This document shows, in pieces, positions 45,713 to 56,864 of a DNA stretch of 64,000 bases. This DNA is from Heliopora coerulea (Eukaryota > Cnidaria > Anthozoa > Scleralcyonacea > Helioporidae), in contig JASJOG010000010.1 of the NCBI GenBank assembly GCA_030142905.1, positions 2,803,501 through 2,867,500 of the forward strand, given 5' to 3'. The notes under the pieces were generated by a model that ran no database searches, had not been told where the DNA came from, and saw nothing but the letters and a program-made list of their open reading frames with translations. The stretch's first letter is position 1; every line of letters starts with the position of its first letter. The translations under genes and the position numbers were made by a program.

Positions 45713-48700
45713 CTACAATAAAAATGAATACAAATATCATGAATCCAAGGAAATACTTCAAATATTGTAATAATTAATATCAAATGAAAGTTGTTTTAAA
45801 TTTCTCTTGGAAAAAGCAAAACAAACGGCTTTCAAGCACAAAAGTTAACTATCATTTTTAAAACTACTTTCTCAAACTTTATTTGTGTGATGTGATTATC
45901 TACATTATTCACTATTTCCAACTAGGATATTTTGCTTTTTCCTCCAATTATCGGTAAAAGGCCGTCATACACATTACTAACACTTTAAGAAAGACTAATT
46001 TAAATAAACTAACCGTTGCGAATCGTGACTTGATTGTTATCTCCAACGATTGCCGTGCCTTTGTTGTATATATTGATGACACTCTGTCCTCCTTTATTTA
46101 TAATTAAGACAAAAAAAGTTAATCTTCTTAAAGAAAAATTGAAAGAAAAGATTTGCAGAAAATAATTTCATTTGTACAGATTTTAACCAAATCCTAGGTA
46201 GGACGTCAAAGGGGTAGGATATGGGGAAATTGTTCAGATGAAAAAAGATACACATTAGACCAATATTCCCTTCTTCAAGACGCATTACAAATCGTCCCTA
46301 ATGTTCAAGTGTAGTTTGCACATCATCTCATGGCCGGGATGAAATGTTCAACATGGATATGTGGATATCAATCTATATATGTGTGTTCAGTGAATTTACC
46401 ACCACGGCGTGCGCACAAGAACTTAACGCCTAGGCTAAACTACTACATATTCAGGAGTCAGAAATGACCGTTGGCATATATCCTGTTCGGAATAAGGCCC
46501 TGATGTAGGAGTAAAATTTCGTTGCCACGTTGATATCTGTCAAACAAAACCATCATTCGTAGTACGCCACTATCTCCCCTTTCCACTTTTCAAAAATTTC
46601 CTTCGCTTATGAGTTGTATTCAATAATTAAAAATTAGTTATCCACATGAGAATTCATTAGAAAAAGACATAAATATTTGAAATATCATACTTACCAGATT
46701 GTCGTGCATTCTAAAACGTAAATTAAAACAAAATTGACGAGTTTTATGACAGTCAAGAGCTGCATCTTTCGAAAGTTAGTAATTTAGTATCTCGCTTTCG
46801 TTAATGGTAATTCATATCAAAGAATGTCCGTCAAAATTCTATGTTCCAAAAGAAAGCAGAACGTCGACAGCTTAAGGGAACGAGAACAACGTATAAGTGT
46901 AGACATCTAAACTTTTGAACCTTAATTTAAGAAAAAGATTGATTTAATATCCAGGGGGTTGTATCAAGGTTGGCGTTGCTTGACATATCAGTCACATCGT
47001 CAAAACATTTTGTATGCTCCAAGCGATGGCGTCGTTTCGAAAACTTGGAAGTCCTCTTTATCAAGACGTGCTTAGAACGGGAACGGTATGGAGAATATTA
47101 TTAAGCCAAATAAAAATGGTTAGCGTAGACCAAGCTTTACGGAATCCACAAACAAATTAAAGGGAAACAAAATAAAATAAACCTAAAATAAAATTAAACA
47201 ACTTCATATGTGCTGAACTTTACAAATCATCAAACATTAAAATGAAATATGGCAGTGTTTGTGAAAACTCATGTATTTAAGAAACAGGGTCCTAAGCAAA
47301 TTATCTCGCCAAGGTAATGAAAAAAATTCGTCTGGAAAGTAAACCAACTTATTTTCAATGTTGCTTTCTCGATTGATGATCTTTTAACCAGTATTTATTT
47401 AAATATCGTCGAATATTCATTTCTCTCATCAAGTGTGTGTATGACGTCATCAACTAATGCCTCAATCTGTACATTTGGCAATGGAAACTGATTTTCACGA
47501 CAATATTGGCAAACCTCTGTAAATCTAGCTAGTATAGTGAGTATGAACGGTATGTAACAGCTGTTTAATTTTACCTTCCAAAAGTACCTTATTATGCTAT
47601 GTTAAGTGACAAAGTTCAAACTAAGACCAAACTATATAGAAAGGGTGAATTATTTCAGGGCTGTTTTATTTTTTATTGCAGAAAATACTGGTAAATACTG
47701 TAGAGGATGCCAAATCCAAAAGAACAAATACCTCTGTCTGGCATCACCAGCCAAGAGATTCAAAACCCTTCTTTGAAAAAAATTGTATGCAATGCGAACA
47801 ATTTATTAATTCTGTTGTTACAGTTGTCGATAGTTTGACAGAGGAGCTCGACTATTAAAACTGCTGTTTAATGGCAAGCACATAAGCAAGCACAATGCAA
47901 ATCATTACTAAATGATATTGATAAAAATTAACTTAACTCAATTTGATGCTTATGACCGCCTAGTTTCCACGCGACAAAGTACAAGAAAAAAACAAATATC
48001 TATGTGGGGGAAAAAATCAAATATTAAATTCCTTCCTGCTATTTAAATTGATATTAAAACTTACCTTCCAATTCATTGAGTTTTCATACACAGTGGCATT
48101 TCCAAAAATGTACAAAGAACATTGAGCTCTGGAAACTGCTACACAAATACGGTTTTGTTCAGCCAAGAAACCTATCCGCTGTTTAGGATTACTACGGACT
48201 AGAGAGAGCAGAATCACTTTATTTTCTTCACCCTGAATAAAAACGAACAGGTTTCCAACAAAATCATTTAAAAAATCAGCCTAATTTTTTTTAAATGATC
48301 AGTTCAATGCATAATACTATTAAAGTTTCAGTGCACAAAATTCGTTATCAAAACCGCCGTCCCCTGATTTTTTCTCACCAACAGATTACGACACCGTTAC
48401 AGAAGTTTCTATGTTAAACTAGGTCTAGACATAATTTTGTGAAAATTAAATTTCAAGTGTGAAACCTCATGTAAGTTTGTTGGTCTGCTCGTAATCACAA
48501 ATTAATAGTTGCTTTACTTCATGTGATAATGGGCCTTAGCTAAAGTATATATATATTGAATGAGAAAATTACCTGAAAGCTGTCAACCGTTGTAACTTTG
48601 ATTTCTTTAAGTTTGGCGAAAGATTCATGCTCTGGATCTTTTGATTTTTCCTCAAATGCAGCGGTCATTTGTTGCATCTACATCACAAAATTAATAATAC

Positions 48701-49640
48701 GTTATTAATATTAATAATAGCATCGAAAGCAAAAAAGGATTCAATAGGAAATCAGTTGAGGTAGCTACAAAATCTACGTAAGAAACGGAATCTAGTTAGT
48801 AAGACATCAGATATTATAAAAGCATTTAGTGATGTAAGAACTTGAAATGGCAGTTCAACGGCAAGTTAATGGGAATACAATAAAATTTGCAATAAGGTAA
48901 ATAAATCAAAATATTAACTGCGTCTTTGAATTTTGCTTTAGTATTCAGTTAAAATGTTTGAGTTTAGAGGGCAGCTTAGAGACGTAAAATATTTTCGACA
49001 AAAAAAAAATGTTAGCTTGAGGTTTGTTTCCCATTACCTTTGATTAGTTTGTATTTTAAATTTGGGATAAGGACCAGAAAAACTTATATATGCAATTAAA
49101 TCACAAATCCAAAAATACGTTTACTGTCCAAGTGTTTATATTATTACCGAATGCACATAACACGAAATAATATTAACTTTCGGTACCTCAGCAGAAAATT
49201 ACCGGGCCATTCAGTGAGTAAGGCCTCCCAAACGTGCCTCGGAAGACTGCATCCCAAACTTAATTTAAAGCAAAGTCGTATTTTGATCCGAAATTCTCCA
49301 CCTCACCTACTCTCTTAGCTTGTTCTTGATATGATATGTCACACACTGAAGAACTGACAACATTCATGATTCTAAATATGGGCAAACGAAAGAATAAAGT
49401 ACAAAAAGTTTTCCAACTTTGATATCATTTTCTTACCTGTCCGCGGTAGGCGCAAAGAACGGTGATGTCATCGGATGGATAGTCATATTTCAGCAGATGA
49501 CTAGCTACCTCAGTAATCTTTTCAATTTCAGCTTGATTATACTTGCTGTTCGTTCCGACTATATCTCTTTCTTGACGTGTATGATTCCAGAAAAACAGAC
49601 TCTTTTCAGTACTTTTTGGGGGATAATTATCACGGGTTTT
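45636..49640 (-). CDS. UPF1/ZNFX1-like SF1 RNA helicase, C-terminal exons with RHIM-like tail
   Basis: Six minus-strand exons join in phase: 49640-49437, 48677-48573, 48232-48065, 46710-46695, 46091-46014 and 45712-45636. They sum to 648 nt and end at TAG. The first three encode the second RecA lobe of a UPF1-like SF1 helicase. ITVLCAYRGQ is in exon 1. Motif V TVDSFQ-GEENKV spans the exon 2/3 join. Motif VI NRICVAVSRAQ is in exon 3. The order resembles ZNFX1. The last exons add INIYNKGTAIVGDNNQVTI, a RHIM-like segment, and an acidic tail. No helicase lobe 1 exon is visible upstream, so the gene is partial, or its 5' exons lie beyond a long intron. The first three exons are firm; the tail exons rest on phase and splice signals. 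Confidence 0.75.
46014..46091 (-). CDS. Exon encoding the RHIM-like motif
   Basis: 78 nt, phase 1 to 1. It encodes GGQSVINIYNKGTAIVGDN then NQVTIRN. The IVGDNN core with flanking beta-prone residues resembles the RIP homotypic interaction motif and related invertebrate amyloid motifs. The acceptor (ATAAATAAAG) lacks a good pyrimidine tract. Confidence 0.6.
46695..46710 (-). CDS. Helicase 16-nt microexon (candidate)
   Basis: Sixteen bases between TACGTTTTAG and the consensus donor GTAAGTATG. It enters in phase 0, as left by exon c, and exits in phase 1, as needed by the next exon, adding NARQS. Phase agreement is the main evidence. Confidence 0.5.
47402..47520 (-). CDS. Possible alternative terminal exon of the helicase gene
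   Basis: The minus strand after TTTACAG reads CQYCRENQFPLPNVQIEAL and ends STIFK-stop. It is open and plausible in composition. The acceptor needed to match the phase-0 donor of exon c would be TTTACAGAG/GTT, so the join is uncertain. Confidence 0.35.
47676..47858 (+). CDS. Possible terminal exon on the plus strand
   Basis: A pyrimidine-rich tract and TTATTGCAG precede a 60-codon open stretch ending CEQFINSVVTVVDSLTEELDY-stop. No upstream exon or homologue is recognised. It lies inside the helicase locus on the opposite strand and may be chance. Confidence 0.3.
   Translation: MQKILVNTVEDAKSKRTNTSVWHHQPRDSKPFFEKNCMQCEQFINSVVTVVDSLTEELDY
48065..48232 (-). CDS. Helicase exon c (motif V-VI)
   Basis: 56 codons, phase 0, acceptor TTATTCAG, donor GTAAGT. 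Reads GEENKVILLSLVRSN and FLAEQNRICVAVSRAQCSLY. This is the signature of the SF1 UPF1-like group: Gln/Glu in motif V, and Arg in motif VI contacting the nucleotide phosphate. Confidence 0.9.
48573..48677 (-). CDS. Helicase exon b (motif V, first part)
   Basis: 35 codons, phase 0, acceptor GATGTAG, donor GTAATT. Ends EIKVTTVDSFQ, which continues as GEENKV in the next exon. Confidence 0.85.
49437..49640 (-). CDS. Helicase exon a
   Basis: 68 codons, phase 0, acceptor TTACACTAG and donor GTAAGA. Contains SLFFWNHTRQERD, NQAEIEKITEVASHLL and DDITVLCAYRGQ, matching the region before motif V in UPF1/ZNFX1 proteins. Confidence 0.82.
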
Positions 49641-49750
49641 CTAGTGTAAGAAAATAAAAGAAAAAGTTGATACTAATATACTATTATAATAGTTAAAAGT
49701 TGTGTTTGAATTAAAGCCGAGCATTTTATAACAAACCAAAATCGGAGAGG

Positions 49751-50107
49751 TTGAACGCTTTATACTATATCCTGGGAAAATTCGAATGTTTAAAAGATCT
49801 AGTTCGCCTTAAGCTTTACCACAAAAGGTTGCGTTTTTCATTTGAATACAGTAGGGGATGTGAATACGTCGAAATTGATCGTACAATCATTCCTTCAGAG
49901 GTTGTATCAGAAAATGAAAAACTGAAGTTTCTATGGGGTCTTAAAATTCAAACAACTAAAACATGTATAATGTTGCAGGGTAATGAGTTATTAATTGAAA
50001 AATATGTCAAAGGTATGATTTTTTTCCTGATTTTGAAGCAACTGAATCGTTTTCCATACAAGATTCCGAATACAAATGTTCTCTACAGCCATGTTGTCAT
50101 CTCATGA
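49751..50107 (+). other. Unrecognised 118-codon open frame
   Basis: Contains FECLKDLVRLKLYHKRL and IIPSEVVSENEKLKFLWGL. It is followed by GTATGA at 50016, which could be a donor after YVK. The first codon is TTG and no acceptor is clear. No family recognised. The frame is longer than most random ones here, so it is listed. Confidence 0.25.
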
Positions 50108-50109
50108 AG

Positions 50110-51513
50110 CCTTTTTAGCTCAATTCTTCACCACAACTGCGACATTCAAAAGTTTCAATTAAACTTTAATTCCATAAATCAACACAGTTGTTTCTCAACT
50201 GGAAGCTAATGCAAGGTATCGAACAGCTATTTTCTTGGTTCAGCTATTTAACATTTAGTATCAAATAATTACTGGTACTCATAAAATCCCTATGTCCTCT
50301 CTCTGCATTATATCATCCAATTCCGCCGACTGTTAACTAGTTAATCCTCCTCGTTAACTTGCACTTGACTGGAATGGGCCCTTAGAAACTGTTCAGTTGA
50401 TGATGAAATGATTAAGTCATGCAGGCAGAATGCATAAAGACGTGGGGACCCTACGCGCAAACTATGTTCATAAGGGTGATAGATTACCGAGCTGCTTGAG
50501 GCACCTAATGACTAAAATAGATAAAATTTTATTTTTGAAATGACAAAAATTCCGAGTAACAACATCAGGTAAACCCCAGATCTGAGTCAAATAAACAAGA
50601 TGAATAACGTATTAAAGGTAGCATTTCAACACAATTGTGTTATTCTCGTTTGGATTTGAAAACACCGCCTTGGTAACTGTCGTTTGTAAAACTGAAAAAA
50701 ATTAGATCATTTCGGTGGTTTAGATGCCCATTCTGATCATGAAAGGTTTTGTTGAATTCAATGAAAATATCAGGGCTAACGAATTCTTTAGAAAGAGATT
50801 TCTGCCTGGTTTATCTATCGCCAAAGTTTACCAGGAATTGAATTCTTTTTTTATTTACGTAACATAATTCTTTTTTCTAGAACAATAGTAAGGGGGTGCT
50901 AAAATTGTTTACATGATGCAGAGAAAGAACAATGGGATTAGAAGTGGATCAGTGATCATAATGAGTAATAATTACTGGATATATTGTAGCCCTCAGTTGG
51001 CCGTAATATATCCAATAATTCCATTGGCCGCATACCATAGCTATACCGCATATATTAGCTATACCGTAAGTTACTTGTGGAAAAATAACTTTCCTGAAAG
51101 AGTCACGCAGCTTTAGCTTTGGTAGAAATGTATTGTCTTTAATAAGTTTAGATTATATTTGCATTTAAAATTTTTACTGAAAATAGCAAAATATGATTTC
51201 TACGATTTCCACCGACTTGTTGTGGAGCAGATTTATCATTCTTACTATGTCAATCCTAATTGCTCTTCTACATGAATTTATTTTCAAATATGTCCATAAT
51301 ATCTCTGACGCTTAAAAATTGTAGTTTTTGAGCCTTTTCAAAATTCTTCTTAATAATTTTTAATATAAAATATCGTTCCAAGAGTTAACTTTCTGCGGAA
51401 AGTTTATGATTTGTTTATTAAAATGGCCCGTTGAATAACTAGAAATTCTAAAAAAAGCTTGAACTTAAGGGATGTTTTCGTAGTAATATTTCTGTCATGT
51501 TTAAATTTGACAG
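50110..51513. other. No gene recognised
   Basis: Space between the helicase fragment and the KH-family pseudogene. No KH-gene exon 1-4 homologue and no helicase lobe 1 exon is visible on either strand. Confidence 0.5.
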
Positions 51514-52760
51514 CGGAAGAAGAGAGTAGATTCACGGTGGATGGCATTGCTCGACGACTTGGTTGCTTTAGCAACAAGCCTTGTGAAGAAGTTCAACCGA
51601 TCAATGATATACCGGAAGAAGATGATTCAGAAAGTGATCATTGGAGAGCAACGTTTGAGGAAGGAATTGACCGTTCTAAAATAAATGATGGGGAACTAGA
51701 GGATGGGATTTTGGATCACGTCCACACTCTATGGCGTTACGATTAGGCATTTTCCACACCATCAGGTAGCAAGGCCTACACTTTATTCTCATTAAAATTA
51801 TTCAAAAAGTGCAGCCGATTTAAAACTGCACGCATTATGTTTTTCAACGTACTGGAGATATTGATGTCTGTTTGAAACCTCAGTGAACAGTCCAAATACC
51901 AACCCATACCACCTTTTATCAGTTTATGCCAAAGTGATATAAAATTATGTGGAAAAACCTAACCTAATTTATATCTGCCAATTTTGTTTAATTCCTATCT
52001 TCATATGCATTAGACTCTTGTGGCGGTTTGTTAGACGTAAATAGTAGCTTAAAGTCATCTTAATTCTTGCAGCAGTGGGAAAAACTTTTAACCACGGAAA
52101 TTTGTTTAAATCTTGGTCTTCAAAACGAAAATTTCTTTCTTTCTTATTTCCTTTGATTAAGCAAAATGAGCAACAAATACGAATTGATGTATTGGTGTTC
52201 CTTTGCACATAGATATGTTCGTTTGAAATTGTGGGAAGGGTTGCAGGATATGGAACCTCCAAGTGAAGTAAAAAACCTATTAAAGCAAGTATTCCTTGAG
52301 CATCATGGAGAAGACCTGGTAGCTTGGCTTTGTTATCCTTCTACAACGATGGTCAGAGGGGAGATAATGACACCATGCTCGAAATATGACTGTAGACTCA
52401 AACTTAGAACAGGTAATGGATATACAGCCTCTGACTAGCCTTGCGTTATGAGAAAGAATACAAACGAAACATTTTTATTTAAACAGATTCAGAATTTGGA
52501 CGCTAAGCTGGTTAAAGAACTGTTGTGTGATCAGTCTACAAAATCCCCTCAAATCTCAACATTGGCATTTGGTAAACGTGTTTTCAGGCTAACGACTTTT
52601 GTCTACTTCGAGTTTTAGGGGAGTTTATAAAATATAGAGTCTAAATTTACTAACTTTGCATAATTCGCACTTTTACTTGCTGTCTTTGTATGTTTACTTT
52701 GCATCTTTGAATGTTCATTTGAATAGAGTTAAACTCATACCATAACGGATATTCATGTAG

Positions 52761-53035
52761 GAAGACGGACTGCCCTTGAAGAAACAAGCATTGCCGAAGA
52801 GGAGGACAAAATACTGTCCGATTACCTTTCGAAGTGTACACTTGATCGTACAAATCATTTTTTAAATCTACCATCATCATCTGATCTATCCGAAGGGTTC
52901 CAATGTATTTTTTACCGAGCAGCTAAAGAAGAAATTTTCTCTTACGGTGAAGAAGAAAACGAAAGCTTTACCATAATTGTCTTGGATGAAGAAGGCTGGG
53001 ATTCTGACTCATCAAAAAAGAGAGTTCGAAAACAG
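52761..53035 (+). pseudogene. Exon 7 copy in the KH-family pseudogene
   Basis: Open 275 nt with acceptor TTCATGTAG and donor GTAATT. Shares ILSDYLSKC, EGFQCIFYRA and LDEEGWDSD with exon 7 at 13966-14237. Confidence 0.8.
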
Positions 53036-53039
53036 GTAA

Positions 53040-54325
53040 TTAATGGCAGACTTCCCTATAACTTCTCTATAAGCCTTTTTTTCCGTATTTTAAGTTGAGG
53101 AAATTGGATTTTCACCAGCGTTTATTCAATTTATTCCACATGTTTAGTTCAAGGACTCTTCCAAAGGTTCTTAAAATCATCCCACACCCCAGTCGCCACC
53201 ACTCCCTTTCATTGAAATACTAAATTCGAAAAACAGTGTCAAAAGCAAAAATAATGAACGTAAACTCATTAACATATTTTACTACCGGACATAGACTATG
53301 CTAATCAAAATATCTAACCAGGAACACCCAATCTTTCGTGAATTGTACTCAATAAGCTGACATTGGTGATATGACATGCTGTGCATGGAACTTCGTCAAA
53401 AAGGCGTGAAGCTCCAAAACATGTATTTAAGCTATTTCTATGGAGGTGATCTGCCCAAAAGCAAACCTAAAAATAAGTTTGCAATGCATACATGTGCCTA
53501 ATGCAAGGGTGTCTTGATGTTGAAACAGTGTTTACGTACTTAATATGGAGGCATGGAAACTTAGAACGTTTGAACATGTCTACCAACAATTTGTGGTATT
53601 TTTATCAGTTATAGAACTTTAGGTGATCACATCTACCATAAATGGTTTCACAGCAGAGATTTGCCTTTGGTGTGTGAAATAGCGGGAAAGCATTAAACAA
53701 CTTGAAAGAAAAACTTCTTAAATTAAATCGAGACAAATTTACAGCACAGAGAAGTGCACAGTCCTTATAAGGATTGTAAAATCTGTGTATGACTTTTAAC
53801 AATGGTGGATTGTTCTTAGAATGGCCCTGACTTAAAATATTTCGACCTGACATTGTAATCAATGTTAAATTCTTTATCATTAAATCTCTCAATGCGCAGC
53901 TCGCAAATTATTATTATCACCCACACTCGTTAAACAATCTCATATACATAACTATAACACCAGTGTTGCTCCAATTACCTATTCTAAAACTAAAAACTGC
54001 AAAGAACGTCAATTGAAGACTATCAATCCGGCCCTGGTTTTGATAGCTTTTATGGTTAACGGCAAAAACGTTAAACCGAGGAATCAATGGATTACTCCCA
54101 TAATATTCGTTTTCAGATTTTAAGAAATCGTAGTATATAGCTTGAAGCTCCACTAACACACTACTGTAAGGACGAGTTTGTTCAATGTAGTTAATTACGT
54201 TTCGTAAATCCTTAACACTGCATGTCAATTTATTATGAAAAAAAGGAAAGAAAAAAAGGAAGGGAAGGCATTTTCCAACTACCATGACATATGGCTTTGT
54301 GGTGAAATTCTTTGCTGGTACTCCA
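53040..54325. other. Intron-like sequence, no gene recognised
   Basis: Lies between exons 7 and 8 of the pseudogene. A 122-codon minus frame at 53917-54285 lacks any family motif. Confidence 0.45.
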
Positions 54326-54330
54326 CTATG

Positions 54331-54516
54331 TTAAACCAATCGAAGCTTTTTTCCTAAAGGACTGGCATCGCTCATCAAGAACTCTTTCAAAAATTTACTA
54401 CCATGATTGTCAAAATGTCTGACACATGTTTGTGTCACAGGATCATTCTCAATGAGTCTACACTTTTCTTCCCAACTTAATTCTTCTACTTCATGATGTA
54501 TAATCTGAATGATCAA
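54331..54516 (-). pseudogene. Helitron-like N-terminal domain fragment
   Basis: The minus strand encodes CRLIENDPVTQTCVRHFDNH then FLKEFLMSDASPLGKKLR. This resembles the Helitron_like_N region that precedes the Rep HUH motif. The HUH motif and helicase are absent. The piece sits in the intron between exons 7 and 8 of the KH-family pseudogene. Confidence 0.55.
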
Positions 54517-54647
54517 GACGTTGCCCTAGTATTTTAAGAAGGTGATTCCATTTCGTTTAATCTAAGCTTCCCCACATAATTCTTCTACTTCATCACGCAT
54601 AATCTGTATTATCAACAAGTTGCCCTAGTATTTTAAGAAGATGATTC
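54482..54647. repeat. Direct repeat of ~67 bp at the Helitron fragment end
   Basis: 54482-54548 and 54581-54647 are near-identical direct copies (TTCTTCTACTTCAT through TTTTAAGAAG(G/A)TGATTC) separated by 32 bp. Confidence 0.85.
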
Positions 54648-55830
54648 TATACAGGGAAGGAGCAGAGGAGGCATTTACCCCTACTTTAAGTCCAGGCCTG
54701 GTCTGTCCGTACATCCACGACATTTGTCGGTATAGTAAGCTTTTCTGTCGCGGATTCAGTTTCCGTTCGTAATACCAGAATGAAAAGTCATAGTAGAAAT
54801 TCTGGCCTTTAAACTTAAGTGTATGAATAGCGTACAATGCTGTTTCTGCCGACGAACATCATGTGGTTCGTGGGTACCAAGAGATTTGGTCGGTCCAAAG
54901 GAAAAAGTTTTGGTGGCAGTGATAGCTGAACTAATAGACGATATTCTGGAATGTGTCCAAACCTCAAGTGATGTGGTGCACATTTTCATTTAATCAGTCG
55001 TTTTCGAAATTTGATCAGTCAGAGTTAGCTATGTAAAAACTGTTCATTCTTTCATCGAATTTCGCCGACAGTTTTACTTTTACCATGGCGGAAATGCTCT
55101 GGTTGCTTTTTCCTTATTACTTCTATCGGTACATTAAATGTCTCGTCGCTACATTTATCTCAAATTTCTTCAGTACCCCTCCCCACTTTCAAATTCCTGG
55201 CTACGCGACTGAGATCAAATGAGGTGAAAGTTACACAAAAGGTCACGTGGAAGCTTAACGATATCACGGATGATATGTGGACGTTCAACAGTATGAGGGT
55301 TTGAAGTTGACGAACATCCACATATCGCAAGTGGTATCACCAAGGTCCCACATTTACTTGGTGTGTGACATCAACCTAATTTTAGGTATAGATGCGTTTA
55401 TTTAACACCGCAATAGTCGATCAGAAATTCCACTCATTCTATTATAACAAACTACATAAATAATGAGTCATGTTTGTCGGTTTTCTGGGTCATGGGTTTG
55501 TTTTGATGGAAACGAAGCATTATGATCACATTTTTAGTCGATTTTTACATAGTGCCCCTTTGACTGCAGTTTCAACGGTAAACAGAGCTAGAACTAACGA
55601 TTCGATCTGAGTCAAGCTCTTGCTACAGTTAATAGTACAGTTAAGGTAAAAAGCCCGGTAACTGTTGGGTAAAATATGTGAGAACAGAGGTGGCGTCAGA
55701 GGGACGGTACAGGGGACTAAAGACCCCTATCGGGGAACCTCAGCCGACTTGTAGAGGAAGAAATTCACAATTCGTCTGGAATTTTTACTGATGATTACAC
55801 AACTATATATTGGACAAACTATGAGTACTT

Positions 55831-55988
55831 GTGAAATAATCAGGAAGGTTTGAGTACTGCCGAAATGTGAGAGTAGTTATCTAACGTTTCGAGCGAAAGG
55901 TCTTCGTCAGAGAGAAAGGCTTTCGCTCGAAACGTTAGATAACTACTCTCACATTTTGGCAGTATTCAAAGCTTTCTGATTATTTCAC
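55831..55988. repeat. Palindrome with hammerhead-like core
   Basis: Arms 55831-55899 and 55920-55988 are inverted copies of 69 bp with few mismatches and a 20-nt loop. On the minus strand the left arm plus loop holds CTGACGA (55910-55904), a short stem II, CTC-GAAA (55890-55887) and ACGTT. The right arm repeats GAAACGTTAG in the opposite sense. It looks like two PLE terminal-repeat ends joined tail to tail, lying in the exon 7-8 intron of the KH pseudogene. Confidence 0.75.
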
Positions 55989-56306
55989 TTCGATTTCCAC
56001 ACTGCCTAAGCAGCACTCCATTTTTATTTTATGAGTACTTGTTATTGATTTAGCCAATAAAGATAATTGACTCTTTAGTCAGTTGTTAAGATTATTCTGG
56101 CGAAGAATAACATGTTTTCTACTTTAAAATAAGTACATTATAAAGAGAGAGTTGTCCTGGCGCCATCCCTGTTTGAGAATGCTGCATGATTAAATTTTAT
56201 CCAAGCTTTTGTCTTGTTAACAGGGGCAGCGCAAGTTTGACTTCTATTCGAATATGCTTCAGGTATAATTCTAACATTATTAACAATTTCAGATTTTTCT
56301 CTTTAG

Positions 56307-56441
56307 TTAGGAATCAGAGTGGTTTTGAATTCTTGGTCAGATACTTTAATTTCTGGTCAATGGGAGCCTGAAGAAATAGTAAGCAAGTTGCCAAATTTTA
56401 TGGAATTTCTCCAGGATTTTCAAGGCTTGCTGTTTGATTAA
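56307..56441 (+). pseudogene. Exon 8 copy in the KH-family pseudogene
   Basis: 135 nt from CTCTTTAG to TAA. Reads LGIRVVLNSWSDTLISGQW with the stop conserved. About 90% identical in DNA to 10788-10922. Confidence 0.8.
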
Positions 56442-56449
56442 CCATATTC

Positions 56450-56860
56450 ATTGAGTGGGCATCCCAAGTGATCTGGCGTGGTAGCCGCAAGCAATGTGCT
56501 TAAGACAAAACTTTTAAGACACAACTGGACGCTTTATATACGATCTAACTGTCGCCACATTTGATTTCGTGAGCTATCAAAAAATGAAAGATAATACGCA
56601 ATCACAAACATTCAACCCTAATTAACCATTAAAAATATGAAATTTGGCGCAAAAATACTGATAGTTCAGTGGAGGACAATCGTGGATGCGGTCAGTATAG
56701 GTAAATTAAACCGGAAAAAGGGATCCGGTACTACAAAAATTCATCATTATTTTTCTGTTGAAGAGGTCTATACTTTAATACAACATGCGTATCAATTCAA
56801 AGTAAAAAAGACAATTATATGAAAGCCAAGTCCGAGTTTTCTCATTAACGTACATGTGGA
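56450..56860. other. No gene recognised
   Basis: A 61-codon plus frame is present, without splice context. Confidence 0.45.
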
Positions 56861-56864
56861 ACCC

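Larger units (their letters stand above)
51514..56441 (+). pseudogene. Inverted paralogue of KH-gene exons 5-8, probable pseudogene
   Basis: Exons match the minus-strand KH gene in order and spacing: 51514-51765 (exon 5), 52213-52412 (exon 6), 52761-53035 (exon 7) and 56307-56441 (exon 8). Introns are retained, so the copy arose by DNA duplication, not retroposition. Exon 5 has TAG at 51744-51746 where the intact gene has a Tyr codon (GATTAG versus GATTAC). At exon 6 the only AG lies inside the first Arg codon, which shifts the frame by two bases. Exons 7 and 8 remain open. Exons 1-4 are absent upstream. Confidence 0.82.

Noticed and set aside
49751..50107. Considered as a missing helicase or KH-gene exon
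   Set aside because: Its strand is opposite to the helicase, and it shows no similarity to KH-gene exons 1-4. Kept only as an unrecognised frame.
56186..56371. Plus-strand frame starting at 56186
   Set aside because: It runs across the intron-exon border of the exon 8 copy in a different frame. The paralogue shows the true frame starts at 56307.
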